From the NCBI GenBank assembly GCA_965262565.1, contig CBDHFQ010000036.1, positions 124,001 to 188,000 on the forward strand: a stretch of 64,000 nucleotides of DNA, written 5' to 3'. This stretch comes from CBDHFQ01 sp965262565. GTDB taxonomy: Bacteria; Bacteroidota; Bacteroidia; J057. The notes under the pieces are model-generated. The model was not told the DNA's origin and did not search any database. It saw only the letters and a program-made list of their open reading frames with translations. The position numbers and the translations under genes were made by a program. Shown here in pieces: positions 28,284 through 37,933 of this stretch. Position 1 is the first letter of the stretch, and the number at the start of each line of letters is the position of its first letter.

Positions 28284-29462
28284 ATGAATGATGTATTTAT
28301 AGCCTCAGCCGTACGTACGCCGATAGGAAGTTTCGGAGGTATGTTTGCCGGAATAAGTGCAGTAGAATTAGGTGCTGCTGCAATCCGTGGTGCATTAGAA
28401 AGAGCAGGAGTCTCTCCTGAACATGTAGAAGAAGTATTTATGGGTAATGTCGTATCCGCTAATTTAGGACAGGCACCTGCTCGTCAAGCCGCAATTTTTG
28501 CAGGCATAAGTAATGAAGTTCCTTGTACTACAGTGAATAAAGTTTGTTCTTCTGGAGCAAAATCCATTATGTTCGCTGCACAAAGCATCATGCTGGGTCA
28601 AGCAGATTGTATCATTGCGGGAGGAATGGAGAGTATGTCGAATATTCCTTATTATATACCAAAGGCCAGATTCGGCTATAAATATGGACATAGTGAATTA
28701 GTAGATGGATTAGCAAGAGATGGATTACTCGATGCTTACCAAAATACCGCTATGGGAATTTCAGCTGATAATACAGCTACAAGGCATGAAATTAGTCGTG
28801 AGGAACAGGATGAATATGCAATCAACTCTTATAAAAGATCTGCTAAAGCTACTGAAAACGGTGCTTTCAAAGGAGAAATTGTTCCAGTAGTAGTACCTCA
28901 AAGAAAAGGAGATCCTTTAACCATTTCTGAAGATGAAGAATATAAAAAAGTAAATTTTGAGAAGATCCCTAAATTAAGGCCAGCTTTTACCAAGGAAGGA
29001 ACTGTAACAGCGGGTAATGCATCTACCATAAATGATGGTGCAAGTGCCTTGGTCATTGTCAGTGAAAAGAAGGCCAAAGAGCTAAATTTAACATTATTAG
29101 CAAGAATAGTCGCTTTTGCTGATGCAGCACATGAACCAGAATGGTTTACTACCGCTCCTACCAAAGCTGCTCCTAAAGCCCTTAAAAAAGCGGGATTAAG
29201 CATGAATGATATAGATTATCTTGAAGTGAATGAAGCCTTTTCAGTAGTACCTTTAGCCTTTAATAAAGTGCTCGAAGTGGATCCGTCTAAAGTAAATGTA
29301 CATGGAGGAGCCGTTTCTCTTGGACACCCTTTAGGAGCTTCCGGAGCCAGAATAGTTGCTACCCTAAATGGAGTGTTACAAAACAATGGAGGTAAACTTG
29401 GTATGGCAGCTATTTGTAATGGAGGTGGAGGAGCCTCTGCCCTCATTATTGAAAAGATCTGA
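28284..29462 (+). CDS. phaA: Acetyl-CoA C-acetyltransferase (beta-ketothiolase)
   Basis: The 392-residue protein has the expected length and all signatures of biosynthetic thiolase: active-site cysteine in V-N-K-V-C-S-S-G near residue 88, the G-G-M-E-S-M-S-N segment, histidine in L-G-H-P-L-G-A-S-G near 345, and the second cysteine in C-N-G-G-G-G near 378. It condenses two acetyl-CoA to acetoacetyl-CoA. The position upstream of phaE, phaC and a reductase supports polyhydroxybutyrate synthesis, though the enzyme could also serve fatty-acid or isoprenoid metabolism. It is followed by its own terminator. Confidence 0.93.
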   Translation: MNDVFIASAVRTPIGSFGGMFAGISAVELGAAAIRGALERAGVSPEHVEEVFMGNVVSANLGQAPARQAAIFAGISNEVPCTTVNKVCSSGAKSIMFAAQSIMLGQADCIIAGGMESMSNIPYYIPKARFGYKYGHSELVDGLARDGLLDAYQNTAMGISADNTATRHEISREEQDEYAINSYKRSAKATENGAFKGEIVPVVVPQRKGDPLTISEDEEYKKVNFEKIPKLRPAFTKEGTVTAGNASTINDGASALVIVSEKKAKELNLTLLARIVAFADAAHEPEWFTTAPTKAAPKALKKAGLSMNDIDYLEVNEAFSVVPLAFNKVLEVDPSKVNVHGGAVSLGHPLGASGARIVATLNGVLQNNGGKLGMAAICNGGGGASALIIEKI

Positions 29463-29530
29463 AAAGCCTTATATCATTTGGTTTATCAAAACGTAAAATA
29501 TCGATTTATATTTCGTTATTTACTATTTTC

Positions 29531-29565
29531 GGCTATTTCTAAAAATAGAAATAGCCTTTTTTATT
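29531..29565 (+). terminator. Intrinsic terminator after phaA
   Basis: GGCTATTTCT (29531-29540) and AGAAATAGCC (29547-29556) form a perfect ten-base stem, followed by TTTTTTATT. It is 69 bases past the phaA stop, so phaE needs its own promoter or read-through. Confidence 0.9.
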
Positions 29566-29735
29566 AAAAAATTATTATACAAATAATATTAAGGTCAGCG
29601 TTTATAGCACACACAATAAACCATTCATTGTCAAATATTTAAATTGAACATATATGGTTTTACCAGTTAAGTCAGCCCCAATTTTCCGTCCGATCAAATT
29701 TTAGGTGAGCTAGCTCGATGTTAATTTTATATCAT

Positions 29736-29748
29736 TAGGTAATACCTA
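29736..29748. promoter_or_regulatory. Palindrome upstream of phaE (possible operator)
   Basis: TAGGTA-A-TACCTA is a perfect inverted repeat 37 bases upstream of the phaE start. A second palindrome, GAGCTAGCTC, lies at 29707-29716. The rest of 29566-29785 has no gene. A phasin-type or other regulator could bind here, but none is identified. Confidence 0.35.
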
Positions 29749-29785
29749 GACACTTAGAACAAAATTATTATTCAGCCTTAAAACC

Positions 29786-31102
29786 ATGGAAATAATGGAT
29801 CATACCAAAAATTTAGTAGACGTTTTTGTTAACACACAAAAAGACATGATGGATGCCTGGAAAAATTACGTTGGCAAGATCGAAGCACCTAAAATGCCTA
29901 ATGGAGAATGGCAATCTTTATATGAGAATTGGTACAACGAACAAAAGCAAATATTAGAAGAATCAGGAAAAATTGTCAACCCAAAAGAAATGATGGAAAA
30001 TTGGCCTGATCAGTATCAGAAAATGATAGAAATTCAGACTAATTACGCCAAAAAATGGGGTGAATTATACCAATCTTCCTTCAACACTTCCCAGCCTACC
30101 GAAAATATGGAAGGATGGATGAAATTAATGAAGACTCAATATGATCTACTCCAGCAAATGTCTTCAAATATGCAGGAAGCTTTCCGCCAGCAGTTTGGTT
30201 CGATGATTCCTTTTAACAACTTATCTAGCATGGAAGGAATAGCAAATGCTTACAGTGAAATGGCTAAGTATTGGGAAAATATTCTTAAATCCATTCAGGG
30301 AGGTAAGCCTTTCGAGTTTGCAGATATGCATCAGTGGATGTCTCCACAATCTTATCAAGATTTTTTAGAAAAGTTGATGAATATCAACATTCCTGATATG
30401 ATGAAAGAATCAGCAGAGCGTACTCAGCAAATGTTCTCGAATTATACAGAATGGTTGACGAATCAAACAAGCGGATTCACCCAAAATTTCATGGGGCAAC
30501 CCGATATGCCTTATCCTTTTGGGATGGATGCATGGTTCAAGTTTGCTCAGGAAATGCAAAACAAGCTAGAGAGTTCTTTCGCTCCGATGTTACATCTCAC
30601 AGATCAAGGTAAAATGAGTGAAATGGCGAATTTGGCCAGAGAGGCTCAAAAGGAATATATGAACTATATGGTTAAAGGAACTGAAGTACAAGTCAAGTTT
30701 TTAGAAGCAGGACAATCAGCACTACCTGAAACCATAGATACCATGCAGACAAAATTCAAGGAAACGCAAAAACTTCCTACCTATGAAGAATTTTTCACTG
30801 CATTCATTAATACGTTGGAAAACCACCTGATTAAAGTATTTGAAACGGAAAGCTACTCTGGATTGCAAAACGATTTGGCTGCTGCAAGTGTAAAAGTAAA
30901 AAACAGAGTAGAACGCTATCTGGAATTAGCGATGGAAGGAGCTCCTTTCGCTTTAAGATCTGAGACATCTGAAATAGTGAAAGAAATTCAGGAATTGAGA
31001 AGAAAAGTGAGGAAACTGGAAAAGATGGTAGAGGAAACACCCGAAAATGATCCTGCTCCTAAAACTAAAGGGAGGAAAAAGACGACATCAACAGAGGCTT
31101 AG
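29786..31102 (+). CDS. phaE: Class III polyhydroxyalkanoate synthase subunit PhaE
   Basis: The 438-residue, helical, methionine- and tryptophan-rich protein is typical of PhaE: W-K-N-Y near the start, many W-x-x-x-x-[EQ]-x-Y segments, F-x-E-A-G-Q-S-A-L-P-E-T and L-P-T-Y-E-E-F-F near residues 310-340, then a coiled-coil tail (E-I-Q-E-L-R-R-K-V-R-K-L-E-K) and a basic, proline-rich end. PhaE has no catalytic residues; it forms the active class III synthase with PhaC at the granule surface. It lies 151 bases upstream of phaC, with a strong terminator between them. A start at the second methionine (29795) is equally possible. Confidence 0.85.
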   Translation: MEIMDHTKNLVDVFVNTQKDMMDAWKNYVGKIEAPKMPNGEWQSLYENWYNEQKQILEESGKIVNPKEMMENWPDQYQKMIEIQTNYAKKWGELYQSSFNTSQPTENMEGWMKLMKTQYDLLQQMSSNMQEAFRQQFGSMIPFNNLSSMEGIANAYSEMAKYWENILKSIQGGKPFEFADMHQWMSPQSYQDFLEKLMNINIPDMMKESAERTQQMFSNYTEWLTNQTSGFTQNFMGQPDMPYPFGMDAWFKFAQEMQNKLESSFAPMLHLTDQGKMSEMANLAREAQKEYMNYMVKGTEVQVKFLEAGQSALPETIDTMQTKFKETQKLPTYEEFFTAFINTLENHLIKVFETESYSGLQNDLAAASVKVKNRVERYLELAMEGAPFALRSETSEIVKEIQELRRKVRKLEKMVEETPENDPAPKTKGRKKTTSTEA

Positions 31103-31113
31103 TTTGTTGTAGT

Positions 31114-31160
31114 AGCGAGAGTAAGACATTAGGGTCTTCTCTCGCTTTACATTTTTTATT
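31114..31160 (+). terminator. Intrinsic terminator between phaE and phaC
   Basis: AGCGAGAG (31114-31121) pairs with CTCTCGCT (31139-31146), and the inner AAGAC pairs with GTCTT with one bulged base. The stem is followed by TTACATTTTTTATT. It is unusual for two subunits of one enzyme to be separated by such a strong hairpin. It may act as an attenuator or 3'-end stabiliser. Confidence 0.8.
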
Positions 31161-31170
31161 AAATTAACTA

Positions 31171-31200
31171 TCTAAATATGTACATCTGTAAATATTTAGA
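31171..31200. promoter_or_regulatory. Inverted repeat upstream of phaC
   Basis: TCTAAATAT (31171-31179) and ATATTTAGA (31192-31200) are perfect nine-base arms with a 12-base spacer, 53 bases upstream of the phaC start and just after the phaE terminator. The geometry fits a dimeric repressor site. The regulator is unknown. Confidence 0.4.
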
Positions 31201-31253
31201 TATCTTATAAGTGCAGACTTCTTTTTAACCATCTTAATACTTCCTAATAAGAA

Positions 31254-32339
31254 ATGACAGCTATTATGAATATCGACCAACTTAGTGCTCAGGCATCAGA
31301 TCAAATAAAAGAAACCACAAATAATCTCAATCAGCTCCAAAGTTTATATAAAAATCTTTCAAAAATTGAAGAAGTAGAAATCGCTACTGCTCCCAGAGAA
31401 ACTGTATGGCAGGATGGTAAAGTTTCCCTTTATCATTTTACCAATGAGCAAAAAGTTGCTACAAAAACCCCTTTATTAATTGTATATGCATTAGTAAATC
31501 GTTGGGAAATGATGGATTTACAGCCAGATAGAAGTCTCATCAGAAGGCTACTGGATCAGGGGATCGATGTTTATCTCATTGATTGGGGATATGTAGGAAT
31601 TACCGAGCGCTACAAAACCATGAATGATTATATCAATGGGAACATAGGAGACTGTGTAGATTTTATTAGGAAAAAACATAAGGTAGAAAAGGTAAATATA
31701 TTAGGTGTTTGCCAGGGAGGTACCTTCAGTTTAGTCTACTCAGCGCTTTATCCCAACAAGGTTAAAAACCTGATTACGATGGTTACTCCTGTTGACTTTT
31801 CAAAAAATGAAGGACTATTATTCAGATGGTCCAGAGGAATGGATATAGATACCATCGTAGATAATTTTAATGGGGTCGTTCCGGCAGATTTCTTAAATAT
31901 TTCCTATGATCTGTTAAAACCAATGGGTAAAGTGAAGAAGTTTCTAAATCTATCTAAAATAGCCGAAAACAAAGCCAAGCTTGAAAATTTTCTTCGAATG
32001 GAGAAATGGATTTCCGATGGACCAGCTCAGGCAGGTGAAACTTACAGACAATTTATCAAAGAGTTTTATCAACAAAATAAATTGTTTGAAGGAACATTCG
32101 AGTTGGACGGAGAAGCTGTAAAGTTAGAAAACATAAATATGCCACTTCTCAATATTTATGCAAAAGCAGATCACCTGGTTCCTCCTGCCTGCAGTATCCC
32201 ATTGAATGATAAAGTTGGTTCTAAAGATAAACAATCTTATGAATTTCCTGGAGGACATATAGGTGTGTTCGTGGGGAGTCGTTCTCAAAAAGATCTGGCT
32301 CCTACTGTAAGTCAATGGCTTATAGATAGAGATGCATAA
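31254..32339 (+). CDS. phaC: Class III polyhydroxyalkanoate synthase catalytic subunit
   Basis: The 361-residue length matches class III PhaC (about 350-360 residues, shorter than class I). The lipase-like box is G-V-C-Q-G-G, with the catalytic cysteine near residue 153. The acid is in K-A-D-H-L-V-P-P near 305 and the histidine in P-G-G-H-I-G-V near 335. The Y-L-I-D-W-G segment near 106 is also typical. It polymerises (R)-3-hydroxyacyl-CoA, usually 3-hydroxybutyryl-CoA, at granules together with PhaE. The gene order phaA-phaE-phaC-phaB supplies a full pathway from acetyl-CoA. Confidence 0.93.
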   Translation: MTAIMNIDQLSAQASDQIKETTNNLNQLQSLYKNLSKIEEVEIATAPRETVWQDGKVSLYHFTNEQKVATKTPLLIVYALVNRWEMMDLQPDRSLIRRLLDQGIDVYLIDWGYVGITERYKTMNDYINGNIGDCVDFIRKKHKVEKVNILGVCQGGTFSLVYSALYPNKVKNLITMVTPVDFSKNEGLLFRWSRGMDIDTIVDNFNGVVPADFLNISYDLLKPMGKVKKFLNLSKIAENKAKLENFLRMEKWISDGPAQAGETYRQFIKEFYQQNKLFEGTFELDGEAVKLENINMPLLNIYAKADHLVPPACSIPLNDKVGSKDKQSYEFPGGHIGVFVGSRSQKDLAPTVSQWLIDRDA

Positions 32340-32482
32340 GAATTAAGTGTTCTGTGAATTTGTATATATTTATTTTTTGATACTTATCATTTTCTTTAAG
32401 ATATTTCAATTTTCAAATAGTAAGGAATTAACATATTAATTAATCTCATTTATTTTTTCAATCACCACTAATTATTCTTGCC

Positions 32483-33229
32483 ATGACTACAACAAACAAA
32501 CGCATAGCAGTGGTTACTGGTGCAACTGGTGGCCTGGGTACTGCCATTTGCAAAAAACTTTCAGAGGAAGGTTATCTCGTCGTAGCCAATTATCGAAATG
32601 AAAAAAAGGCACAGGAATGGAACCAAAAAATGAAAGAAGAAGGTTATAATTTTAAATTATATCAAGCTGATGTGAGTAATTACGATGAGGTTGGGGAAAT
32701 GGTAAAGAAAATAGAAGAAGAAGTAGGTGTTATCGATATTTTAGTAAACAATGCAGGAATTACCCGCGATGTTTCCTTTAGAAAAATGACACCTGAACAG
32801 TGGAAAGCTGTTATTGATACTAATCTTTCCAGTGTGTTTAATTGTACTCGCCATGTAATAAATCCAATGATTGGTCAAAAATATGGTAGAGTAATTAATA
32901 TTTCTTCTGTCAATGGGCAGAGAGGCCAGTATGGGCAGGCTAATTATTCTGCCGCAAAAGCTGGTATGCATGGATTCACAAAAACACTCTCTGTTGAGGT
33001 AGCTAAAAAGGGAATTACCGTAAATACCATCTCGCCGGGATATATAGGGACTGATATGGTATTAGCTGTTCCTGAAAAAATCAGAGAACAAATTGTAGAA
33101 ACAATTCCTGTAGGAAGATTAGGTGGAACTGAAGAAATTGCTCATTTAGTATCATTCTTAGCTTCCGAAAAAGCTGCCTTTATTACAGGAGCTAATTATG
33201 CCATCAACGGAGGTCAGCATGTGTATTAA
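32483..33229 (+). CDS. phaB: Acetoacetyl-CoA reductase (short-chain dehydrogenase)
   Basis: The 248-residue short-chain dehydrogenase has the nucleotide-binding motif T-G-A-T-G-G-L-G-T near the start, N-N-A-G-I-T-R-D near residue 90, catalytic serine in N-I-S-S-V-N, Y-S-A-A-K with tyrosine near 155, and the N-G-G-Q-H-V-Y end typical of PhaB. The T-R-D and N-G-G-Q-x pattern distinguishes it from most FabG proteins. It reduces acetoacetyl-CoA to (R)-3-hydroxybutyryl-CoA with NADPH. It lies 143 bases after phaC on the same strand. FabG remains a weaker alternative. Confidence 0.9.
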   Translation: MTTTNKRIAVVTGATGGLGTAICKKLSEEGYLVVANYRNEKKAQEWNQKMKEEGYNFKLYQADVSNYDEVGEMVKKIEEEVGVIDILVNNAGITRDVSFRKMTPEQWKAVIDTNLSSVFNCTRHVINPMIGQKYGRVINISSVNGQRGQYGQANYSAAKAGMHGFTKTLSVEVAKKGITVNTISPGYIGTDMVLAVPEKIREQIVETIPVGRLGGTEEIAHLVSFLASEKAAFITGANYAINGGQHVY

Positions 33230-33400
33230 TGAGTGAGTTCCAAAAAGATAAATCCTCTTAAGCTCGCACATCCAACATACATAGGGGCTTGCATATTATA
33301 TTATACTATGCTTTCTAAATCAAATAGAGGAAAATACAATTTCTCAGGAAGTCCTATAATCTCCTGTAAATCTAGAAGAAATTAATAATTTTAAAATTAT

Positions 33401-33440
33401 AAAGAGGATAGTCCAGATTGATAGAACTATCCTCTTTTTT
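33401..33440. terminator. Terminator between convergent phaB and susD
   Basis: AAAGAGGATAGT (33401-33412) pairs with ACTATCCTCTTT (33426-33437), followed by TTTT on the plus strand. The minus-strand side ends in TTTATAA. The hairpin can serve phaB, 170 bases upstream, and probably also susD, which stops at 33471. Confidence 0.85.
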
Positions 33441-33470
33441 AAATTCTATATGCTAATTCAATACGATTGA

Positions 33471-34790
33471 CTAGCAATTACAACAATCATTTTGAGATAA
33501 ATTTGGATTTCTATCTACATCTCTCTGAGGTAGGGGCCAAATATCATCACAAGCATCATAGCCTATAGGGCCTAAGACCTCTTCAGCTCTGCCTCTTCTT
33601 CTTAAGTCAATCAATCTGAAAGGCCCTTCAAATGCAAACTCAACAAAACGCTCCTGAAGAATAAGATCTACATAATTAGTAGCGTCAAGTGTTACTGCCT
33701 CTAATCCAGCTCTTGCTCGAACTTGATTAATCATCGTTGAAGCAGTAGCGAAATCTCCTAATTCTGCTGAAGCTTCTGCCATGATAAGTACCATTTCAGC
33801 ATGTCTTATAAAATAGATAGGATCTGGAGCTGTTCCAGCTGTTCCAGCTTCAAAACTAGGGTATTTTACTCCATATGCTTGAGGGAAAGACGCTGTATCA
33901 AGTGTCTGAGCGAATCGAAGGTCGCCTGGTTCATAAGCATTAATCAACGCTTGCGATGGGCCAATAGAGTATCTCCCACCTAAGCCATCAACTCCATAAA
34001 AGAAGCTCAGAGAATTCCCATCATTAGAAGAATATCCAAGGCTGTATATTTGATCTTGCAAGTAAGGAAAGCTACTCAAGTCAAATCCATCTCCTAAAGC
34101 AGCCTGAGCAAAATTTAAAGCATCCTGCCATCTTTCTTGATAAAGGGCTACTCTGGCTAGAAAAGCATTTGCTGCTTGCCTGTTAGCGATAAAACTACCG
34201 GACTCGGCTTGAAGATTACTTAATGAGGCTGTAAAGTCAGTTACGATCTGATCATAAATAACTGCCACTGGAGAGGTAGTAACGTTTAACGCTTCCCCAA
34301 GATCTGTAGTAGGAGTGAGAATAAGAGGTACATCTTGAAAAAAGGTAATCAAATGCAAATAATTATGAGCGCGAATAAATTGCGCCTGAGCTACGATGTC
34401 ATTCCGTTGTTCCTGAGTAAAATTTTCATCAGTAGCTTCTGGCACTAATGTAATCACATTATTAGCTCTATTAATAGTAATGTACAAACTGGTAAAAACA
34501 TTATCTAAGGTAGCATTTGCAGGAAATACATTTAAATTTCCAAACTCCAGCCTTGAAGGAAAAGTACCTGTAGCCTCTGCTTCATCCGAAAAATATTGAG
34601 GGAATGACAACCATTTATCAAAATCCTCATCCTGTAAACCATCATAAACCCCGTTTAATGCTGCCTGAGCAGAAGCAAAGTCTATAATAGCTGAACCCGA
34701 AGGGATACTATTTACTGGTTCTAATTCATCCAGGTCCGCGCAGGAATAGCACATTAATAGACCTAAAGTGAGAAGAAATATATTTTTCAT
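33471..34790 (-). CDS. SusD/RagB family nutrient-binding lipoprotein
   Basis: The 439-residue protein has a lipoprotein signal (L-L-M-C-Y-S-C-A-D-L-D) and the helical SusD fold: R-A-N-N-V-I near residue 105, Q-A-Q-F-I-R-A-H-N-Y-L near 130, I-R-H-A-E-M-V-L-I-M-A-E-A near 325 and E-R-F-V-E-F-A-F-E-G-P-F-R-L-I-D-L-R-R near 385. SusD proteins cap the SusC channel and capture glycan or peptide ligands at the cell surface. It lies 47 bases downstream of the SusC gene. No hydrolase gene is adjacent, so the ligand cannot be inferred. Confidence 0.95.
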   Translation of the reverse strand: MKNIFLLTLGLLMCYSCADLDELEPVNSIPSGSAIIDFASAQAALNGVYDGLQDEDFDKWLSFPQYFSDEAEATGTFPSRLEFGNLNVFPANATLDNVFTSLYITINRANNVITLVPEATDENFTQEQRNDIVAQAQFIRAHNYLHLITFFQDVPLILTPTTDLGEALNVTTSPVAVIYDQIVTDFTASLSNLQAESGSFIANRQAANAFLARVALYQERWQDALNFAQAALGDGFDLSSFPYLQDQIYSLGYSSNDGNSLSFFYGVDGLGGRYSIGPSQALINAYEPGDLRFAQTLDTASFPQAYGVKYPSFEAGTAGTAPDPIYFIRHAEMVLIMAEASAELGDFATASTMINQVRARAGLEAVTLDATNYVDLILQERFVEFAFEGPFRLIDLRRRGRAEEVLGPIGYDACDDIWPLPQRDVDRNPNLSQNDCCNC

Positions 34791-34837
34791 TTAAAATGAT
34801 ATTTTGTTTTAGTTATAATATTAATTGATAGAGGGAA

Positions 34838-37800
34838 TTATAGAGTTAGATTTAAGCCTCCTACAAATACTCTGGTTTGAGGATAAGTAAGGAAATCCGT
34901 ACCTAAAGCAGTATTACTTCCGTCAAAGATATTTACTTCAGGATCGTAACCAGTGTATCCTGTCTCCGTCCATAAATTAAATCCAGAAAAGTAAATTTTT
35001 AACCCTTTGATACCGACAGGAGATAATACACTTTGTGGGATATTATATCCTACAGTAAGCGTTTTTAAGCGAATGTAATCCCCATCTTCCAGAAAGCGAT
35101 CAGAGTCTCTTCTGTTATTATTGGGATCATTTCTGATAAGTCTAGGTATTTCAGTGATGTCCCCTTCTTGTCTCCACCGGTTTTCGAAGGCATTCCTTGT
35201 TGGTGAAAAAACACCATTCAGACCTTCCGTAAAGGCTCTATTATTATTGTAAATCTGGAAACCTGTGGCGAACTGGAAAAAGGCATTTATTTCTACACCA
35301 AAGAAAGTAATATTATTTGTAATACCACCTTGCCAATCTGGTAACGATTTTCCTATAATGTCTCTATCATTATCATTAATTACTCCGTCTGGTGCAAGAT
35401 CATCAGCAGTACCCAATATACCATCTTCTCCAGGACCACCTGAAATATCTCTAAAACGTATATCTCCTGGGGCTGCATTAGGTTGCGTGGCAGCAGCATC
35501 GATTTCAGCCTGATTTTGGAATATCCCATCAGTTACAGAACCAAAAAAGGAACCAAGAGGTTGGCCTTCTATAATTCTATTCGAAAACCCTGCATCGATT
35601 GGCGCTCCATCGACTAATCTAATAACTTCATTTTCCAAATAACTAATAGTAAGAGTTGTGGTCCAGTTTATAAAGTTATTATTGATGTTGACTGAGTTTA
35701 TGGTCAAATCGATTCCTCTGTTTTCTACTTCTCCGATATTTTGAAGGACAGAGGTAAATCCAGATGTGGTAGGTATAGGTCTTGCCAATAATAAATCGTC
35801 TGTATTTTTAACATAAAAATCCAGATTAGCTACTATCCTTTCATTAAGAAAACTAACATCTATTCCTACATTTGTCTGTGTAGTGGTTTCCCATTGAAGA
35901 TCCGTATTACCCGTTTGAAGTTCATTATCAGGAGTTCCGGGTGCTGTTCCTGGTGCATCCCTGAAGTTTTCTCCACCTATGTAGAGCTGACGAGAGGCAA
36001 AATTATCAATTACATTATTTCCAGTTTGTCCCCATCCAAATCTAACTTTTAATAAATTAAAGGGACCGTTTGCCAGAAAAGGCTCATTTGCCAGATTCCA
36101 TCCTGCTGAAAATCCAGGAAATACCCCCCATCTTTCATTCACAAATCTAGAAGATCCATCTGCACGAATATTGGCTGTAAAAAAGTACTTATCACCGAAA
36201 TCATAATTTAATCCACCAAAGAAAGAGATCAAATTGTCCCCCGTAAAATCACCATCTGTGGTTACAGGTTCCGCTCCTGAAGTAAGTCCTGTAAACTGAT
36301 CGGTAGGAAAGTTAGCCACTTCCGTAAATGTAGTTTTGATTTCGTCCTCCTGAAAACTCGTTCCAGCATAAGTAGTGATGTTTCCTCCAAAAAGATCTTC
36401 ATTGTAATTAATCACATAATCATTAATAAACCTGGTATTGTCAACTGTAGCAATAATACCAATACCATTTGCTGATGATTGCAAAATACTAGGTTCAAAT
36501 ATTTCCTCTCTCTGGTTAATTAAATCTATTCCAAAAGAAGTACGGATACTTAAATTTTCTAAAATATTATAGGTAGCATTCACATTTCCGAGTAAACGGC
36601 CACGAATAATATTGTTTTCGTATACAGTAGTCGCAGCAACTGCATTCTCAATTCCAAAAGCCCTACCGAATGTACCATCATCATTAAATACGGGGATGGT
36701 AGGCGGAGTTAAAAGTGCAGCCCCTAACGCTCCGAAAATATTATTATCATTTTGAACCTGCTGAGTATTAGAATTCGAATATCCCATACTCATACCGAAC
36801 CTCAATTTATCATTGGCAGTAGTATGATTAACATTTAATCTTCCAGAATACCTTTCAAAACGTGAATTTCTGATTGCCCCCTCTTGATCGTCATATCCCC
36901 CTGAGGCAAAAAATTGAGTTTTTGAATTTCCTCCTGAAATACTAACATTGATATCCCTCATAATGCCTGTTTGAAAAATTTCATCCTGCCAGTTGGTATT
37001 TGCATTTCCCAAGGGACCTAATATATTATCCTGAACGCTTTGATAACTTACCTCAAGACCGTTTGCCTCTAGAAATGGCTGCCAAATCTCAACGATATAA
37101 TCTTGATACTCCGGTCCTGTAATCCCTTCTATTTGATTGGGAATATCTTGACCTCCATATGAACCATTTACTTTAACTGTCGTAGATCCATCCTTACTTC
37201 CATTTTTAGTAGTGATGAGAACTACCCCATTAGCTGCACGAGACCCGTAGGCAGCTGCGGTAGCCGCATCTTTCAAAATTTCAATTGATTCTATATCCTC
37301 TGGATTAAGATCTGAAAGAACACTTACATTACTTCCTCCAATTCCCTGCTGAGCAAAATCAAAGTTGTCCCCATTCACAATGGGAATACCATCCACAACA
37401 TACAATGGCTGATTACTGGCTGTGATAGAAGTTCTCCCTCGAATATTTACATCAATTCCTCCACCTGGTTTCCCAGAATTCTTTACCACAGTTACTCCAG
37501 CAGCTCTACCCTGAAGGGCAGTTTCAATAGATGGTAATTGAATATTCTGAATGTCAGCAGCCTTTACGGAAGATACCGCACCAGTTAAATTCTTTCTCTG
37601 GGTAGATGTATAACCCGTTACTACCACTTCCTCCAACTGGAGTGGGTCATCAGATAACGTGACATTAATGGAAGCTTGACCAGTAATAGGAACTTCCTGC
37701 GATTTTCTTCCCACTAAAGAAAATATGAGAGCTTCTGAACCATCAGGCACTTCCAGAGAGTAGGTACCGGTAGGTCCGGTAAATACGCCAATCGTAGTGT

Positions 37801-37933
37801 TTTTTACTAATACCGCTACACCTTCCAGCGGTTGTCCATCATCGTCATTAACTGTACCCGAAATGACAGTCTGAGCGAAAGTCATTCCATAGAATAGTAC
37901 AAGCGAAATAGTTAAACATAGAAATTTTCTCAT
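34838..37933 (-). CDS. SusC/RagA family TonB-linked outer-membrane transporter
   Basis: The 1031-residue protein has a signal peptide (ending M-T-F-A-Q), a carboxypeptidase-like domain (residues 22-100), then the SusC plug signatures V-V-T-G-Y, N-I-R-G-R-T-S, Y-V-V-D-G-I-P-I and L-K-D-A-A-T-A-A-A-Y-G-S-R-A-A-N-G-V. The rest is a large beta-barrel ending V-F-V-G-G-L-N-L-T-L. It imports ligands bound by its SusD partner using TonB energy. The gene leads the susC-susD pair. A hybrid two-component regulator lies about 1.4 kb upstream on the same strand and could control it. Confidence 0.95.
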   Translation of the reverse strand: MRKFLCLTISLVLFYGMTFAQTVISGTVNDDDGQPLEGVAVLVKNTTIGVFTGPTGTYSLEVPDGSEALIFSLVGRKSQEVPITGQASINVTLSDDPLQLEEVVVTGYTSTQRKNLTGAVSSVKAADIQNIQLPSIETALQGRAAGVTVVKNSGKPGGGIDVNIRGRTSITASNQPLYVVDGIPIVNGDNFDFAQQGIGGSNVSVLSDLNPEDIESIEILKDAATAAAYGSRAANGVVLITTKNGSKDGSTTVKVNGSYGGQDIPNQIEGITGPEYQDYIVEIWQPFLEANGLEVSYQSVQDNILGPLGNANTNWQDEIFQTGIMRDINVSISGGNSKTQFFASGGYDDQEGAIRNSRFERYSGRLNVNHTTANDKLRFGMSMGYSNSNTQQVQNDNNIFGALGAALLTPPTIPVFNDDGTFGRAFGIENAVAATTVYENNIIRGRLLGNVNATYNILENLSIRTSFGIDLINQREEIFEPSILQSSANGIGIIATVDNTRFINDYVINYNEDLFGGNITTYAGTSFQEDEIKTTFTEVANFPTDQFTGLTSGAEPVTTDGDFTGDNLISFFGGLNYDFGDKYFFTANIRADGSSRFVNERWGVFPGFSAGWNLANEPFLANGPFNLLKVRFGWGQTGNNVIDNFASRQLYIGGENFRDAPGTAPGTPDNELQTGNTDLQWETTTQTNVGIDVSFLNERIVANLDFYVKNTDDLLLARPIPTTSGFTSVLQNIGEVENRGIDLTINSVNINNNFINWTTTLTISYLENEVIRLVDGAPIDAGFSNRIIEGQPLGSFFGSVTDGIFQNQAEIDAAATQPNAAPGDIRFRDISGGPGEDGILGTADDLAPDGVINDNDRDIIGKSLPDWQGGITNNITFFGVEINAFFQFATGFQIYNNNRAFTEGLNGVFSPTRNAFENRWRQEGDITEIPRLIRNDPNNNRRDSDRFLEDGDYIRLKTLTVGYNIPQSVLSPVGIKGLKIYFSGFNLWTETGYTGYDPEVNIFDGSNTALGTDFLTYPQTRVFVGGLNLTL

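Noticed and set aside
28898..29446. Minus-strand reading frames inside phaA
   Set aside because: The thiolase frame is complete and has all catalytic motifs; the antisense frames have none.
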